Both the position numbers and the translations under genes were made by a program. From the NCBI GenBank assembly GCA_035995025.1, contig DASYKY010000123.1:1-64000 (forward strand): a stretch of DNA of 64,000 bases, in the 5' to 3' direction. Source of the stretch: Actinophytocola sp035995025 (GTDB taxonomy: Bacteria > Actinomycetota > Actinomycetes > Mycobacteriales > Pseudonocardiaceae). The notes under the pieces are model-generated. The model was not told the DNA's origin and did not search any database. It worked only from the letters and a program-made list of their open reading frames with translations. This document shows, piece by piece, positions 50,546 to 59,820 of the stretch (positions are counted from its first letter, which is position 1; each line of letters opens with the position of its first letter).

Positions 50546-51780
50546 TCCCGGCGGCTACCGGTGGTCCTCCCGCCACCGGCGACGGTGGCGGCGCGGGCCG
50601 GGTGGTGGAGCAGCTCTTCCGGTACAGCGCCGGGCGCATCGTGGCGACCCTCGCGCGCGTGCTCGGGCCCGCACGACTGGACGTCGCCGAGGAGGCCGTG
50701 CAGGAGGCGATGGTGCGGGCCCCTACTCCGGCGTCCCGGACAACCCGGCCGGGTGGTTGTTCCAGGTGGCCCGCAACTGCGCGGTCGACCTCGTGCGGCA
50801 CGACGACGACGTGCGCGCCAAGCTGCCGCTGCTGGTCATGGACGGGACCGGCGAACAGGACCACGGGGACGACGAGCTCGCGCTCGTGTTCCTCCGCTGC
50901 CACCCCGGGCTGCCGCCCGCATCGCAGGTCGTGCTCACGCTGCGGACCGTCGGCGGGCTCGGGGCCGGCGAGGTCGGCGCCGCCCTGCTGAGCCGGCCCG
51001 CGACCGTGGCGCAGCGGCTCGTGCGGGCCAAGCGGTGGTTGCGTGACAACACCGTGCCGCTCGAGGTCGACGTGTCCCGTGTGGACAGCGTGCTCGCCGC
51101 GCCGTACCTGCTCTTCAATGCCGGGTACGACGCCGCCGACGGGGACAGCGCGGTGCGGGGCGAACTGTGCGGCGAGGCGATCCGGCTCTGCGGGCTGCTG
51201 TGTGCGGATCGGCGGACGGACCTGCCGCGGACCCGGGCGCTGCTCGCGCTGATGCTGTTGCAGGGCAGCCGGTTGCGCGCCCGCACCGACGCGGGCGGCG
51301 ACATCCTCCTGCTGTCCGGCCAGGAACGGACGCGCTGGGACCGGGACATGATCGCCGAGGGGACCCGGCGCTTCGGCACCTCGTGCACCGGCGGCGAACG
51401 CTCCGGCTACCACGTCGAGGCCGCCATCGCCCTGTGCCACTCGATGGCGCCCGACGTCGACCACACCGACTGGGCCCGGATCGTCACGCTCTACGACGAC
51501 CTCCTCGCCCGCAAATCCTCGCCGGTCGCCGCGCTCAACCGGGTCATCGCCGCCGCCCTGGCCGGCGCGGCCGGACCACCGGGAGCTGGCGCGGCTCGAA
51601 CGCGAGCCGGCGCTGCGCGACTACCACCTGCTGCCCGCCGCCCTCGGCGCGCTCCGGCTGCGGGCCGGCGAGCCCGTCGCCGCCGCCGGCTACTTCCGGG
51701 ACGCCCTCACCAAGCAGATCTCCGTGCCCACCCGGCGGTTCCTCGCACGACAGCTCGACCAATGCCACCCGGACGGGTGA
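50533..51780 (+). pseudogene. Frameshifted ECF42-type sigma factor gene
   Basis: Homologous to long ECF sigma factors with a TPR-like C-terminal part. Region 2 starts VEQLFRYSAGRIVATLARVLG and EEAVQEAMVRA, then about five residues are lost and the frame shifts near 50720 to PYSGVPDNPAGWLFQVARNCAVDLVRHD. The long middle part is open (TVGGLGAGEVGAALLSRPATVAQRLVRAK). A second shift near 51570 is needed to reach HRELARLEREPALRDYHLLPA, ending LARQLDQCHPDG at 51780. ECF42 sigma factors are known to pair with DGPF proteins, as here. Two frameshifts make it a pseudogene unless they are sequencing errors. Confidence 0.7.
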
Positions 51781-51802
51781 CGGGTCAGCGATCCCCAGGC
51801 GC

Positions 51803-51943
51803 TGTGGACAACCAGGGCACGCCGTGGTGAACGGGGCATGGACGACATCCGGCCACCGTGCTGGCGACGGGTTCTCCCGGCCACCGTGGCCCACAGGCTG
51901 TGCACAGCTCTGTCCACAGGTTGTGGACAACTTCGGTGGACAA
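51803..51943. other. Cluster of DnaA-box-like sequences
   Basis: TTGTCCACA (actinobacterial DnaA box) occurs on the minus strand at 51803-51811 and 51922-51930. One-mismatch copies are CTGTCCACA at 51910-51918 (plus) and 51935-51943 (minus). They lie in a gene-free gap; no dnaA or dnaN is near, so this is not oriC. Confidence 0.45.
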
Positions 51944-52177
51944 CTACAGCCCGGCCCCCATCTGGTGATGCTCGGCCAGGTGGTCACCCACGATCAGCAG
52001 GCGCGCGACGCACCGCGCCCCCATGTGTGACTTCGCGATCTTGTCGATCGGCACGCTGTGGCTGCACGCCGCCTCGACGAAACTCGCCGGGCGGCCGTCG
52101 CCCGTGAACGCGTGGACGCGGTCGTCGTAACGGGACAACTGCCAGGTCCACTTGTCACGTCTGTCGGTCTCGCACAT
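51944..52177 (-). CDS. Small Cys/His-containing hypothetical protein
   Basis: 77 residues beginning MCETDRRDKWTWQLSRYDDR and containing ACSHSVP and GARCVARLLIVGDHLAEHH. The spacing of two Cys and two His suggests a small metal-binding fold, similar to short actinobacterial regulatory-associated proteins. No family assigned. A DnaA-box-like site ends at its last codon. Confidence 0.6.
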   Translation of the reverse strand: MCETDRRDKWTWQLSRYDDRVHAFTGDGRPASFVEAACSHSVPIDKIAKSHMGARCVARLLIVGDHLAEHHQMGAGL

Positions 52178-52255
52178 GGCCGACCTCCCCACGCTCCGGC
52201 GCTACGTACAGTGCAAACGCCAGCACTCACCGGCCATGATGCAACTTGCAGAAAA

Positions 52256-52288
52256 TCGAGGGGACCACTCGGCGAGTGGTCCCCTCGA
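52256..52288 (-). terminator. pckG terminator
   Basis: Perfect 15-bp stem TCGAGGGGACCACTC / GAGTGGTCCCCTCGA with a 3-nt loop, starting 13 nt past the pckG stop. On the minus strand it is followed by TTTT. Confidence 0.92.
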
Positions 52289-52301
52289 TCGATGTCAAAC
52301 C

Positions 52302-54125
52302 TCAGCCGAGCCGCTGCTTGAGCACCTCCAGCTCGGCCCGCAGCACCGTCGGGAGCTTGTCGCCGACCTTCTCGAACCACTCCTCGATCAGCGGCACCTC
52401 GGCACGCCACTCGGCCTCGTCGACCTTCAGCGCGGCCTCGATCTCGGCCCGCTTCGCGTCCAGCCCGGACAGGTCCAGGTCGTCGGCGCTCGGCACGTAG
52501 CCGATCGGGGTCTCGGTCGCGGCGGCCTTGCCCTCGATGCGCTCGATGGCCCACTTGAGGACCCGCGAGTTCTCACCGAAGCCCGGCCAGAGGAAGTTCT
52601 TGTCCTCGTCGCGGCGGAACCAGTTGACGTAGAAGATCTTCGGCAGCTTGTCCGCGTCGGCCCGCTTGCCGGTGTCGATCCAGTGCTGGAAGTAGTCGGC
52701 CGCGTGGTAGCCGATGAACGGCAGCATCGCCATCGGGTCGCGCCGGACGACGCCGACCTTGCCCTTGGCCGCGGCCGTGGTCTCCGACGACAGCGTGGCG
52801 CCCATGAAGGTGCCGTGCTGCCAGTCGCGCGACTCGGCGACCAGCGGGATCGTGGTGGCCCGCCGCCCACCGAAGAAGATCGCCGAGATCGGCACGCCCT
52901 TCGGGTCGTCCCACTCCGGCGCGAGGATCGGGCACTGCGCCATCGGCGTGCAGTACCGCGAGTTCGGGTGCGCGGACGGCTCGTCGGCATCCGGGGTCCA
53001 GTCCCGCTTCTTCCACGAGGTCAGGTGCGCAGGCGGCTCACCCATGCCCTCCCACCAGATGTCGCCGTCGTCGGTCAGCGCCACGTTGGTGAACAGCGAG
53101 TTCCCGCGCTCGATCGTGCGCATCGCGTTCGGGTTGGTGTGGTAGTCGGTGCCCGGCGCGACGCCGAAGAAGCCCGCCTCGGGGTTGACCGCGTACAGCC
53201 GGCCGTCCGCGCCGAAGCGCATCCAAGCGATGTCGTCGCCCAGCGTCTGGACCTTCCAGCCCGGGATGGTCGGCTCGAGCATCGCGAGGTTGGTCTTGCC
53301 GCACGCGCTCGGGAAGGCGGCCGCGATGTAGTAGACCTTCTGCTCGGGCGAGATCAGCTTGAGGATCAGCATGTGCTCGGCGAGCCAGCCCTCGTCCCGG
53401 CCGATCACCGAGGCGATCCTCAGCGAGTAACACTTCTTGCCGAGCAGCGCGTTGCCGCCGTAGCCGGAGCCGTAGCTCCAGATGACCCGCTCCTCGGGGA
53501 AGTGGGTGATGTACTTCGTCTCGTTGCACGGCCACGCGACGTCCTGCTCGCCCTGCTCGAGCGGCTTGCCCACCGAGTGCAGCGCCGGCACGAAGTCGCG
53601 CTCGTTGCCGTGGTCGTCGAAGAACTTGTCGAGCACGCGGGTGCCCATCCGGGTCATGATCTTCATCGACACGACCACGTACGGAGAGTCGGTGATCTCC
53701 ACGCCCAGCATCGGCTTCGCCGCGGCCAGCGGGCCCATGCAGAACGGGACCACGTACATCGTGCGACCACGCATCGAGCCGCGGTACAGCTCGGTCATGA
53801 TCGACTTCATCTCGGCCGGGTCCATCCAGTTGTTGGTCGGACCGGCGTCCTCGGGATCGGTCGAGCAGATGAAGGTGCGCTCCTCGACCCGCGCGACGTC
53901 ATCGGGGTCGGAGGCAGCCCAGAACGAGTTCGGCTTCTTGGCCAGGCGCGTAAAGGTCCCCGCCTCGACGAGCCCCTCGGTCAGCCGGTTCCACTCCTCC
54001 TCGGAACCGTCGACCCAGACCACTTCGTCCGGCGTGGTCAGCTCAGCCACCTCACGCACCCATGACAGGAGCCGCTGGTGAGTCGTCGGTGCGTTGTCCA
54101 CACCTGGAATTGCCACTGCCGTCAT
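52302..54125 (-). CDS. pckG: Phosphoenolpyruvate carboxykinase (GTP)
   Basis: 607 residues of the GTP-dependent class, converting oxaloacetate to PEP in gluconeogenesis and anaplerosis. The kinase P-loop is AFPSACGKTNLAML. Metal and substrate motifs include VIWSYGSGYGGNALLGKKC, GDDIAWMRFGADGRLYAVN, FFGVAPGTDYHTNPNA and FFGGRRATTIPLV. It is monocistronic, with a strong terminator downstream and a long inverted repeat in the leader. M. tuberculosis PckA (Rv0211) is the close counterpart. Confidence 0.98.
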   Translation of the reverse strand: MTAVAIPGVDNAPTTHQRLLSWVREVAELTTPDEVVWVDGSEEEWNRLTEGLVEAGTFTRLAKKPNSFWAASDPDDVARVEERTFICSTDPEDAGPTNNWMDPAEMKSIMTELYRGSMRGRTMYVVPFCMGPLAAAKPMLGVEITDSPYVVVSMKIMTRMGTRVLDKFFDDHGNERDFVPALHSVGKPLEQGEQDVAWPCNETKYITHFPEERVIWSYGSGYGGNALLGKKCYSLRIASVIGRDEGWLAEHMLILKLISPEQKVYYIAAAFPSACGKTNLAMLEPTIPGWKVQTLGDDIAWMRFGADGRLYAVNPEAGFFGVAPGTDYHTNPNAMRTIERGNSLFTNVALTDDGDIWWEGMGEPPAHLTSWKKRDWTPDADEPSAHPNSRYCTPMAQCPILAPEWDDPKGVPISAIFFGGRRATTIPLVAESRDWQHGTFMGATLSSETTAAAKGKVGVVRRDPMAMLPFIGYHAADYFQHWIDTGKRADADKLPKIFYVNWFRRDEDKNFLWPGFGENSRVLKWAIERIEGKAAATETPIGYVPSADDLDLSGLDAKRAEIEAALKVDEAEWRAEVPLIEEWFEKVGDKLPTVLRAELEVLKQRLG

Positions 54126-54159
54126 CTCGTTCGTCTCCTGACTGACGCCGAAAAATCGA

Positions 54160-54204
54160 TCAGGACGCCGTCGTCCAGAGGGGTTGTGGACATCGGCGTC
54201 CTGA
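54160..54204 (-). promoter_or_regulatory. Long inverted repeat in pckG leader
   Basis: TCAGGACGCCG and CGGCGTCCTGA are perfect 11-nt arms 23 nt apart, with an inner GTCC/GGAC pair, 35 nt before the pckG ATG. It could be an operator or an RNA element. The rest of the 327-bp gap to the next gene holds GATTC-TG-GAATC (54324-54335), GAATCGATTC (54331-54340) and the terminator at 54386-54420; no gene is seen. Confidence 0.5.
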
Positions 54205-54385
54205 ATGAACGGCGGAGCCCCCGCCCGGGGCTCGGGCGGGTGATGCCGCGTTGGGATGTAAAGAGATTAACCAGATGAACGGCAGCTAACCGAGCCCTGT
54301 CGTGTCGGCTCCCTCACAAGACCGATTCTGGAATCGATTCAGCACTCAGTTGTACGAGTGTGACTGGCCACAGAGCCCGCACAGG

Positions 54386-54420
54386 GATCGATCCCGGCGC
54401 TCGTGGCGCCGGGATCGATC
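54386..54420 (-). terminator. Terminator of acidic repeat-protein gene
   Basis: Perfect 15-bp stem GATCGATCCCGGCGC / GCGCCGGGATCGATC with a 5-nt loop, 32 nt past the stop of the leftward gene. Confidence 0.85.
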
Positions 54421-54452
54421 GTTGTCCTGTTGTTACTGGTAGCGCTTTCAGC

Positions 54453-55253
54453 TCACCGATCTGCCCAGACCGCATCCGAGCCGGCACCCGAGTCGGAACC
54501 GGTGTTCGAGCCGCTACCGTCGGTCTCGTAGGTACCGTCCGGGTTGAGGTGGCCCTCCTCGGTGACGGTCCACTCGTCCTCGCCGGTGTGCTCGGCCACG
54601 GTCACGTCGCCGTCGGACTCGATCACGACGGCCTGGTCCGCGGTGCCGTCGCCGTCGGCGTCGGTGAACGCGTAGGTCGTGCCGTCGGTGTCGGTGACGA
54701 TCGCGGTGTCGTTGGTGCCGTCGCCATCGGTGTCGTAGGTGGCGGGGCCGGCGTCCACGTCCTGGCCCGGCATGTCGACGGTCACGTCGCCCTCGGCGGC
54801 GGAGGTGTCCGTCTCGTCGCTCGTTTCCGTGGCGTCCGTGCCGTCCGTGTCGCTGGAGTCGCCTGAGTCGTCAGGGCTGCCGGAGCCGGACGAGCCGTGG
54901 TCCGCGTCGTCGGCGCCGTCCCCCGTGGGCGTCGGCAGCGTGTCGACGCTCTCCTCGCGCCACTCGCCGCTGGACGCGTCGTACTCGGCCCCCGCCACGA
55001 CGTTGCCCTGGTCGTCGTACTGCACCGCGACGTCGGCGGTCCCGTCACCGTCCGTGTCCGCGTACGCCAGGTAGCCGTCGTCGGTCTCCACGACGGCCGT
55101 GTCGTTCGCGCCGTCACCATCCATGTCGTAGTTCTCGCCGACCTCGTAGTCCTCGCCGTCGACCTCGACGGTCAACTCGTCCTGACCAGCCGTGTCGGTG
55201 TCGGTACCGGTGGTCGAGGTGTCGTCGGTCGAGGTGTCGTCGTCCACGTACAC
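54453..55253 (-). CDS. Acidic Asp-rich repeat protein (DUF6802-like)
   Basis: 266 residues with an extreme Asp/Thr/Gly content. Two homologous blocks each carry calcium-loop-like DxDxDG repeats: YDMDGDGANDTAVVETDDG then ADTDGDGTADVAVQYDDQG, and again YDTDGDGTNDTAIVTDTDG then TDADGDGTADQAVVIESDG. They resemble thrombospondin type-3 or EF-loop calcium sites. A Ser/Asp-rich linker joins the blocks. No signal peptide or anchor is visible. The GTG at 55253 follows AGAGGGG. It lies downstream of the dynamin-GrpE operon. Calcium binding is likely by motif; function unknown. Confidence 0.75.
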   Translation of the reverse strand: MYVDDDTSTDDTSTTGTDTDTAGQDELTVEVDGEDYEVGENYDMDGDGANDTAVVETDDGYLAYADTDGDGTADVAVQYDDQGNVVAGAEYDASSGEWREESVDTLPTPTGDGADDADHGSSGSGSPDDSGDSSDTDGTDATETSDETDTSAAEGDVTVDMPGQDVDAGPATYDTDGDGTNDTAIVTDTDGTTYAFTDADGDGTADQAVVIESDGDVTVAEHTGEDEWTVTEEGHLNPDGTYETDGSGSNTGSDSGAGSDAVWADR

Positions 55254-55332
55254 GGGGTGCCCCCTCTGGGAATGTCTGGTGTCCTGTTGCGTGACTATGA
55301 CTGACCGTAGGGCCGTCCGGTTCCCGGGCCTT

Positions 55333-57195
55333 TCAGCCGCGATCACGGACGGCACGGATGCTGGCGAGAAGCTTGTCCGCACGCTCTCGCCCGGAGGTGA
55401 CCTCGGCCAGGCGTTTGTTTACCACGCCAAGGCGCTTCGAGCGCTCCGATGCGTCGAGTCGTAATGCCTTGTCCACCTCGCGGAGCTCCTCCTCGATGCC
55501 GGCGATGCGCTTACCGAGCGCCTCGTCGAGAGCGAGGGCGAGCTGGGACTCCGCCTCGATCAGCTGCTCGGACACCAGCTGGTCCAATGTGGACCGCGCG
55601 TCGGTGATCGACTCGGTCAGCCACAGCTTCATGTGCTGCTTGTCCGCGGTGTGCTTTCGGGTGCGCTGCAGCCACCAGCCCGCGCCCAGGCCGATGATCG
55701 CGACCGGGGCCAGCGCGAGCATGCTCGCGCCGATGCCCGCGCCCGCGCCGACCGCGCCGATGCCGGGCAGGAACCGCGCCACCATCGAGCCCGCGCCGAG
55801 CCCACCGGTCGCGCCGGTGAACACCAGCAGCTTGTCCTCGGTGGTGGGCTGGCGCTTCTCCGGCGGGCGCAGGATGACCGGCGGCTGGCCAGCGCGCGCG
55901 AACTGCGCCCGGATCATCTCCAGCTCCTCGGCGGAGAACAGGTCGGACAGCACGATCTCGGTGACCCGGTTCAGCCGCGCGTTGACCGACGCGCCGATCC
56001 GCCCGGAGACCATCTGCATGGCCGCGTCCACCTGCGCCGGCAGCGTGGGCAGCATGTCCCGGTCCGCGGCGTCGATGGCCTGCCGGAACCACGACTGCAG
56101 GTCACGCATCTGGCGCGCGACCTCGTGGTTGTTCTCCAGCCGGGTGCGCTGGATCTCGCTGCGCATCCGGACCTGCCAGCCCTTGGTGGACGAGCGCCGC
56201 TCGCCGGTCAGCTCCTCCTTGCGGGCGCGCAGCGACTCGGCCTCCTCCTCACCGGTGGACAGCGCGCGGCGCTCGGACTCGAGCTTCGCGTGCATGCCGC
56301 CCAGCGCGGTGGACAGCGCGCGCATCGTGTTCGCCTCGGTCAGCATGATCGACCGGCCGACGAGCAGGTCACCGAGCGCCGAGCGCAGCGCCTCGACGCC
56401 CGACCGCTCGCGTAGCATCGCGGCCGCCTCGGCGTTGGGCGCCTTGCCGGACATCTCGTACATCCGGGCGGACACCGGGTGGAACATGGCGCCGGCGAAC
56501 CGGGGCGCGTGCTCGGCGAGCAGTGCCTGGTCGGCCTCGAGCACCTGCCGCCAGCCGCGGTACGCGTCCACTTTGGACAAAGCGAACACGATCGTCTCCA
56601 CCCGCTCGCCCACGCCGGCGAGGAAGTTCAGCTCGCCCATCGTGAACGGCGCGGACGCGTCCACGACGAACAGCAGCGCGGTGGCCGACGCGGCGGCCTC
56701 GGCGGCCAGCTCGCCGTGCACGGAGTCGAGCCCGCCGACGCCCGGAGTGTCCACAATGGACAGCTTTGCGAGCAGCTCGACCGGGCCGTCGACCTCGACG
56801 TAGCGGGGCGGCAGCTGGCCGTCGGGCAGCTGGTGCCCGGCGGACACCCAGTGGATCAGCTCGCCCAGCTCGACCGGAACCGGCGCGAGCTGGCCGGGGT
56901 AGCAGGCGCGGGCCGACCAGCTCTCCCCGTGGCCGAACACCAGGTACGTCGCGGTGGCCACGTCGGCGTCCACAGGGGACAGTCCTGGCTGCCCGAGCAG
57001 CGCGTTGACCAGCGAGCTCTTGCCCCGGTTGGTCTCGCCGACGACGACCGCGGCCGGGGTGGCCCGGCGCTTCGCGCGGATCTCCTCGACCCACTTCGCG
57101 GCGTCCTCGTCGGACTCGCGCAGCACCTTCAGCAGCTGCTCGCGGGCCTGGGCGACCTGCTTCGGCAGCGACACCGGTTTCGCGGGGGCACTCAC
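55333..57195 (-). CDS. Dynamin-family GTPase (with membrane segment)
   Basis: 620 residues. G1 VVGETNRGKSSLVNALLG, G3 VDTPGVGG and G4-like SKVD form a GTPase head; long helices form the stalk. Hydrophobic hairpins GLGAGSMVARFLPGIGAVGAGAGIGASMLALA in part and APVAIIGLGAGWWL at about 460-510 would insert in the membrane. A C-terminal coiled coil follows. Bacterial dynamins remodel or repair membranes, and two-gene pairs (IniA/IniC, DynA/DynB) act together. GTG start overlaps the GrpE-like stop (GTGA). Confidence 0.9.
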   Translation of the reverse strand: MSAPAKPVSLPKQVAQAREQLLKVLRESDEDAAKWVEEIRAKRRATPAAVVVGETNRGKSSLVNALLGQPGLSPVDADVATATYLVFGHGESWSARACYPGQLAPVPVELGELIHWVSAGHQLPDGQLPPRYVEVDGPVELLAKLSIVDTPGVGGLDSVHGELAAEAAASATALLFVVDASAPFTMGELNFLAGVGERVETIVFALSKVDAYRGWRQVLEADQALLAEHAPRFAGAMFHPVSARMYEMSGKAPNAEAAAMLRERSGVEALRSALGDLLVGRSIMLTEANTMRALSTALGGMHAKLESERRALSTGEEEAESLRARKEELTGERRSSTKGWQVRMRSEIQRTRLENNHEVARQMRDLQSWFRQAIDAADRDMLPTLPAQVDAAMQMVSGRIGASVNARLNRVTEIVLSDLFSAEELEMIRAQFARAGQPPVILRPPEKRQPTTEDKLLVFTGATGGLGAGSMVARFLPGIGAVGAGAGIGASMLALAPVAIIGLGAGWWLQRTRKHTADKQHMKLWLTESITDARSTLDQLVSEQLIEAESQLALALDEALGKRIAGIEEELREVDKALRLDASERSKRLGVVNKRLAEVTSGRERADKLLASIRAVRDRG

Positions 57196-57725
57196 GGGGC
57201 CGCCTTCGAGTAGACGGTCACGATCGGCGCGCGGAGCACCTCGCCGCGGTCGGCGAAGCCCACCACCTCGGTCTCCGCGACCAGCCCGTCGAGCGTCTCG
57301 TCGGTGGTGGCGACCGTGCCGCCGGCCTCGTGGAACGCCGGGTCGAAGCGGCTGCCGTCCGGGCGCAGCGCGGTGACGCCCACGCCGGCGAGACCCTCCT
57401 CGAGCCGCTCCACCACGCCCGGGCTGCGGGCGCGGTCGAGCGCGTAGAGGCACAGCTGCACGAGCGTGCGCCGTTCGGCGAACGCCTGGTCCAGCTGCGG
57501 GTCCGCCGCCGGCTCGGGGGCCGGTTCGGCGAAGTCGCCGCCGCTCACCAGGCCGTCGACGGCGATGCCGGCCTGCCGGGCGGGCGGTGCGGGGGCCACG
57601 GGCGGTGCGGCCGGTACCGGTGACCCGGCGGCGCGAGCCGCCTCGGCGATGACGGAAGCCTTGACCTCGATGGTGTTCTCCGCCGAGTCCCCGTCGTTCT
57701 TGTCCCGTTTGAACCAGGAAGCCAT
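57192..57725 (-). CDS. GrpE-like nucleotide-exchange-factor-domain protein
   Basis: 177 residues. The N-terminal half is Pro/Ala-rich. The C-terminal half matches the GrpE beta domain (GVTALRPDGSRFDPAFHEAGGTV, then VVGFADRGEVLRAPIVTV). It lacks the long GrpE coiled coil, so it is a short paralogue, not the housekeeping factor. Between two dynamin genes, it may service a specialised Hsp70 or act as an adaptor for the dynamins. Start ATG 57725; both neighbours are within 10 nt. Confidence 0.85.
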   Translation of the reverse strand: MASWFKRDKNDGDSAENTIEVKASVIAEAARAAGSPVPAAPPVAPAPPARQAGIAVDGLVSGGDFAEPAPEPAADPQLDQAFAERRTLVQLCLYALDRARSPGVVERLEEGLAGVGVTALRPDGSRFDPAFHEAGGTVATTDETLDGLVAETEVVGFADRGEVLRAPIVTVYSKAAP

Positions 57726-57733
57726 GAGCCCAC

Positions 57734-59311
57734 TCACCCCGCCTGTTCGCGAAGTTGTTGCCAGATCAGGAAGTATGCGCGGTGCACCACGTGCGCCACC
57801 CGGCTTTGCGCGGGAGTCGCCCCGAAGGACGCGAACGAGCGCCACCAGCCTGCCCGTTCGAGCGCGTACGCGGACAGCTCCTTGTGCGGTCTGCCCCGCA
57901 GCCCCAGCTGCTCGCCGACGTCGGCGGTGCTGCCGACGCGCAGCACCTCCTCGGCCAGGTCCTCGGGCATCGCCACCGCGCCGGACGTGACCAGCGTGAG
58001 CGCCTCCAGCAGCCGCAGCTGGTGTGCCTCGGGCTTGGCCAGCAGCACCTCGATGGCGTCGTGCACGCGCTGCCGCTCACCCGGGTCGCCCGAGGCGTGC
58101 GCGAGCGCGGTGACCGACGCGAGGGCGGCGGCCGCCTTGATGCCGTCGGCCCGCGCGCGGAACACGGCGTCGAGCCTGCCGCGCACGCCGGCCAGGCCGG
58201 AGGCGTTGAGCAGTGTGCGGCGCAGCGAGCCGGCGGTCAGGTCGGGGTCGGCACGCAGCGCGCCGACGGCCACGCCGATGCCGTAGAGATCGAGCTTCTC
58301 CAGCAGCAGGGCCCGGGTGCCGGCGGGGACCTCGCACTCCCAGGTGGCGAAGATGTCCGCGGACATCAGCATCGTCTCCCAGGTGGCGTCGTCCAGTTTG
58401 GACAGCTCGCGCAGCGCGTCGGCGTCCGCGGAGGTGAACCCACCGGACTCGGCGGACTCCGCGAGCAGGCCGATGACCGGGATGACGTCGGCGACGCGCG
58501 GCTTGAGCGTCTGCGCCTGCTTCTCCGCGAGCAGGCTCGCGGCCTTCCACACGTCGCCGTCCGAGCCGGTCACCGACTCCGGGGTGATCGTGTCGGCCTT
58601 GTTCAGCACGGCGATCGCGTTGACCGGGCCCGCCTCGCGGCTCGCGGTGGCGGCGGTGAACGCGGCGAGCGCCTGCTGGTCGTCGGCGCGCACGCCCTGG
58701 GTCACGACGTAGAGCACGGCCTCCGCGCCGGCGACCGCGTTGCGCGAGGTCGGGTCCAGCTCGTCGCCGTCCGCGCTCTCGGCGCCGTCCTCGTCGTCCT
58801 TGCGGTGCTTGGCCGCGCCGAGCAACTGCTCGGTGCGCTTGACCGACGCGTCGTCGAGCGAGCCGAGGCCGGGGGTGTCGATGACCGTGAGGTCGCGCAG
58901 GACGGCGTTGGTCAGGTAGGCCTCCAGGTGCGACACCTTGTCGAAGTCGACCTCGAGGTCGCCCGGGATCATGCCGCCCGCGTCGAAGGGCAGCACCTGC
59001 TTCTTGCCGTCGGTGAACACCAGCTCGACCCGGTCGACGGTGCCGTACTGGAAGCGGGTGACGAGCCGGGTGCACTCGCCGACGTCCGTGGGCGCGACCC
59101 GGCGGCCGATGAGCGCGTTGACGAGCGTGGACTTGCCGGACTTGATCCGCCCGGCGACCGCGACCTGCAGCGGCGCGGACAGCCGGCGCAGCACCTCGCG
59201 GAACCCGGCGGCGGTGCGCGCGGACACCTGTGGCTGCAGCCGGGTGCACAGGTTGGCCACCGCGGCCGACAACGGACCGGCGAGATGCTGCTGCTCGGTA
59301 GCCGTCGTCAC
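57734..59311 (-). CDS. Dynamin-family GTPase
   Basis: About 525 residues. G1 VAGRIKSGKSTLVNALIG, G2 Thr in DVGECTRLVTRF, G3 VIDTPGLGSLDD and G4 VLNKADT are all present, with an acidic insert (HRKDDEDGAESADGDELD). No membrane segment is apparent, so it probably joins the membrane-bound dynamin encoded two genes downstream. GTG 59311 follows GAGGGGAG, 2 nt after the GntR stop; ATG 59350 inside the GntR gene is the alternative. Confidence 0.9.
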   Translation of the reverse strand: MTTATEQQHLAGPLSAAVANLCTRLQPQVSARTAAGFREVLRRLSAPLQVAVAGRIKSGKSTLVNALIGRRVAPTDVGECTRLVTRFQYGTVDRVELVFTDGKKQVLPFDAGGMIPGDLEVDFDKVSHLEAYLTNAVLRDLTVIDTPGLGSLDDASVKRTEQLLGAAKHRKDDEDGAESADGDELDPTSRNAVAGAEAVLYVVTQGVRADDQQALAAFTAATASREAGPVNAIAVLNKADTITPESVTGSDGDVWKAASLLAEKQAQTLKPRVADVIPVIGLLAESAESGGFTSADADALRELSKLDDATWETMLMSADIFATWECEVPAGTRALLLEKLDLYGIGVAVGALRADPDLTAGSLRRTLLNASGLAGVRGRLDAVFRARADGIKAAAALASVTALAHASGDPGERQRVHDAIEVLLAKPEAHQLRLLEALTLVTSGAVAMPEDLAEEVLRVGSTADVGEQLGLRGRPHKELSAYALERAGWWRSFASFGATPAQSRVAHVVHRAYFLIWQQLREQAG

Positions 59312-59313
59312 CT

Positions 59314-59820
59314 TCACTCCCCTCGCGTTCTGCTTCCGAGATCGTGCCATGGCGGCCCGGCCACCGGCGGGTGGTCCGGCACATCCGCCGGCGCGTCGAT
59401 CAGCGCAACGACCGGCCAGGCGGCGCGCACCGCGTCGGCGGCCGCACGCGGGCCGGCGCCGAGCGCGGCGGCACGGGCGGCGTACTCGGCGGCGAGGTCG
59501 GCGAGCGGGTCCGCTACCGGCTTGGGTACCGGCACCTCGACCTGTGTCGAGGTCGGTATCGAGGCCGTCGCCGGGACGGCCGCGACGATGGTGCCGGCCC
59601 GCCGCGCGGTGTGCAGGACACCTGCGGCCTCCAGCTCGCGGTAGACCCGCGCGACCGTGCCCGCGGCGAGCCCGAGGTCGCCGGCCAGCTGGCGGATGGC
59701 CGGCAGCCGGCTGCCCACCGGCAGCGCGCCGGTCCGCACCAGGTGGACGAGCTGGTCGCGGACCTGCCGCCAGGGGGCGATCCCGCTGCCGGGGTCGACG
59801 ACGATGCGGGGCGCGCTCAC
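59314..59820 (-). CDS. GntR-family regulator, YtrA type
   Basis: 168 residues. The HTH at about 10-75 reads PWRQVRDQLVHLVRTGALPVGSRLPAIRQL, in part, with AGTVARVYRELEAAGVLHTARRAG. The short helical C-terminus is typical of the YtrA subfamily. Such regulators repress their own operon with membrane-protein genes, fitting the overlap (GTGA) with the upstream membrane gene and the perfect GTATC/GATAC inverted repeat ahead of it. Confidence 0.9.
   Translation of the reverse strand: MSAPRIVVDPGSGIAPWRQVRDQLVHLVRTGALPVGSRLPAIRQLAGDLGLAAGTVARVYRELEAAGVLHTARRAGTIVAAVPATASIPTSTQVEVPVPKPVADPLADLAAEYAARAAALGAGPRAAADAVRAAWPVVALIDAPADVPDHPPVAGPPWHDLGSRTRGE

Noticed and set aside
51803..51943. Chromosome replication origin
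   Set aside because: Only four DnaA-like boxes and no dnaA, dnaN, rpmH or AT-rich unwinding region nearby.
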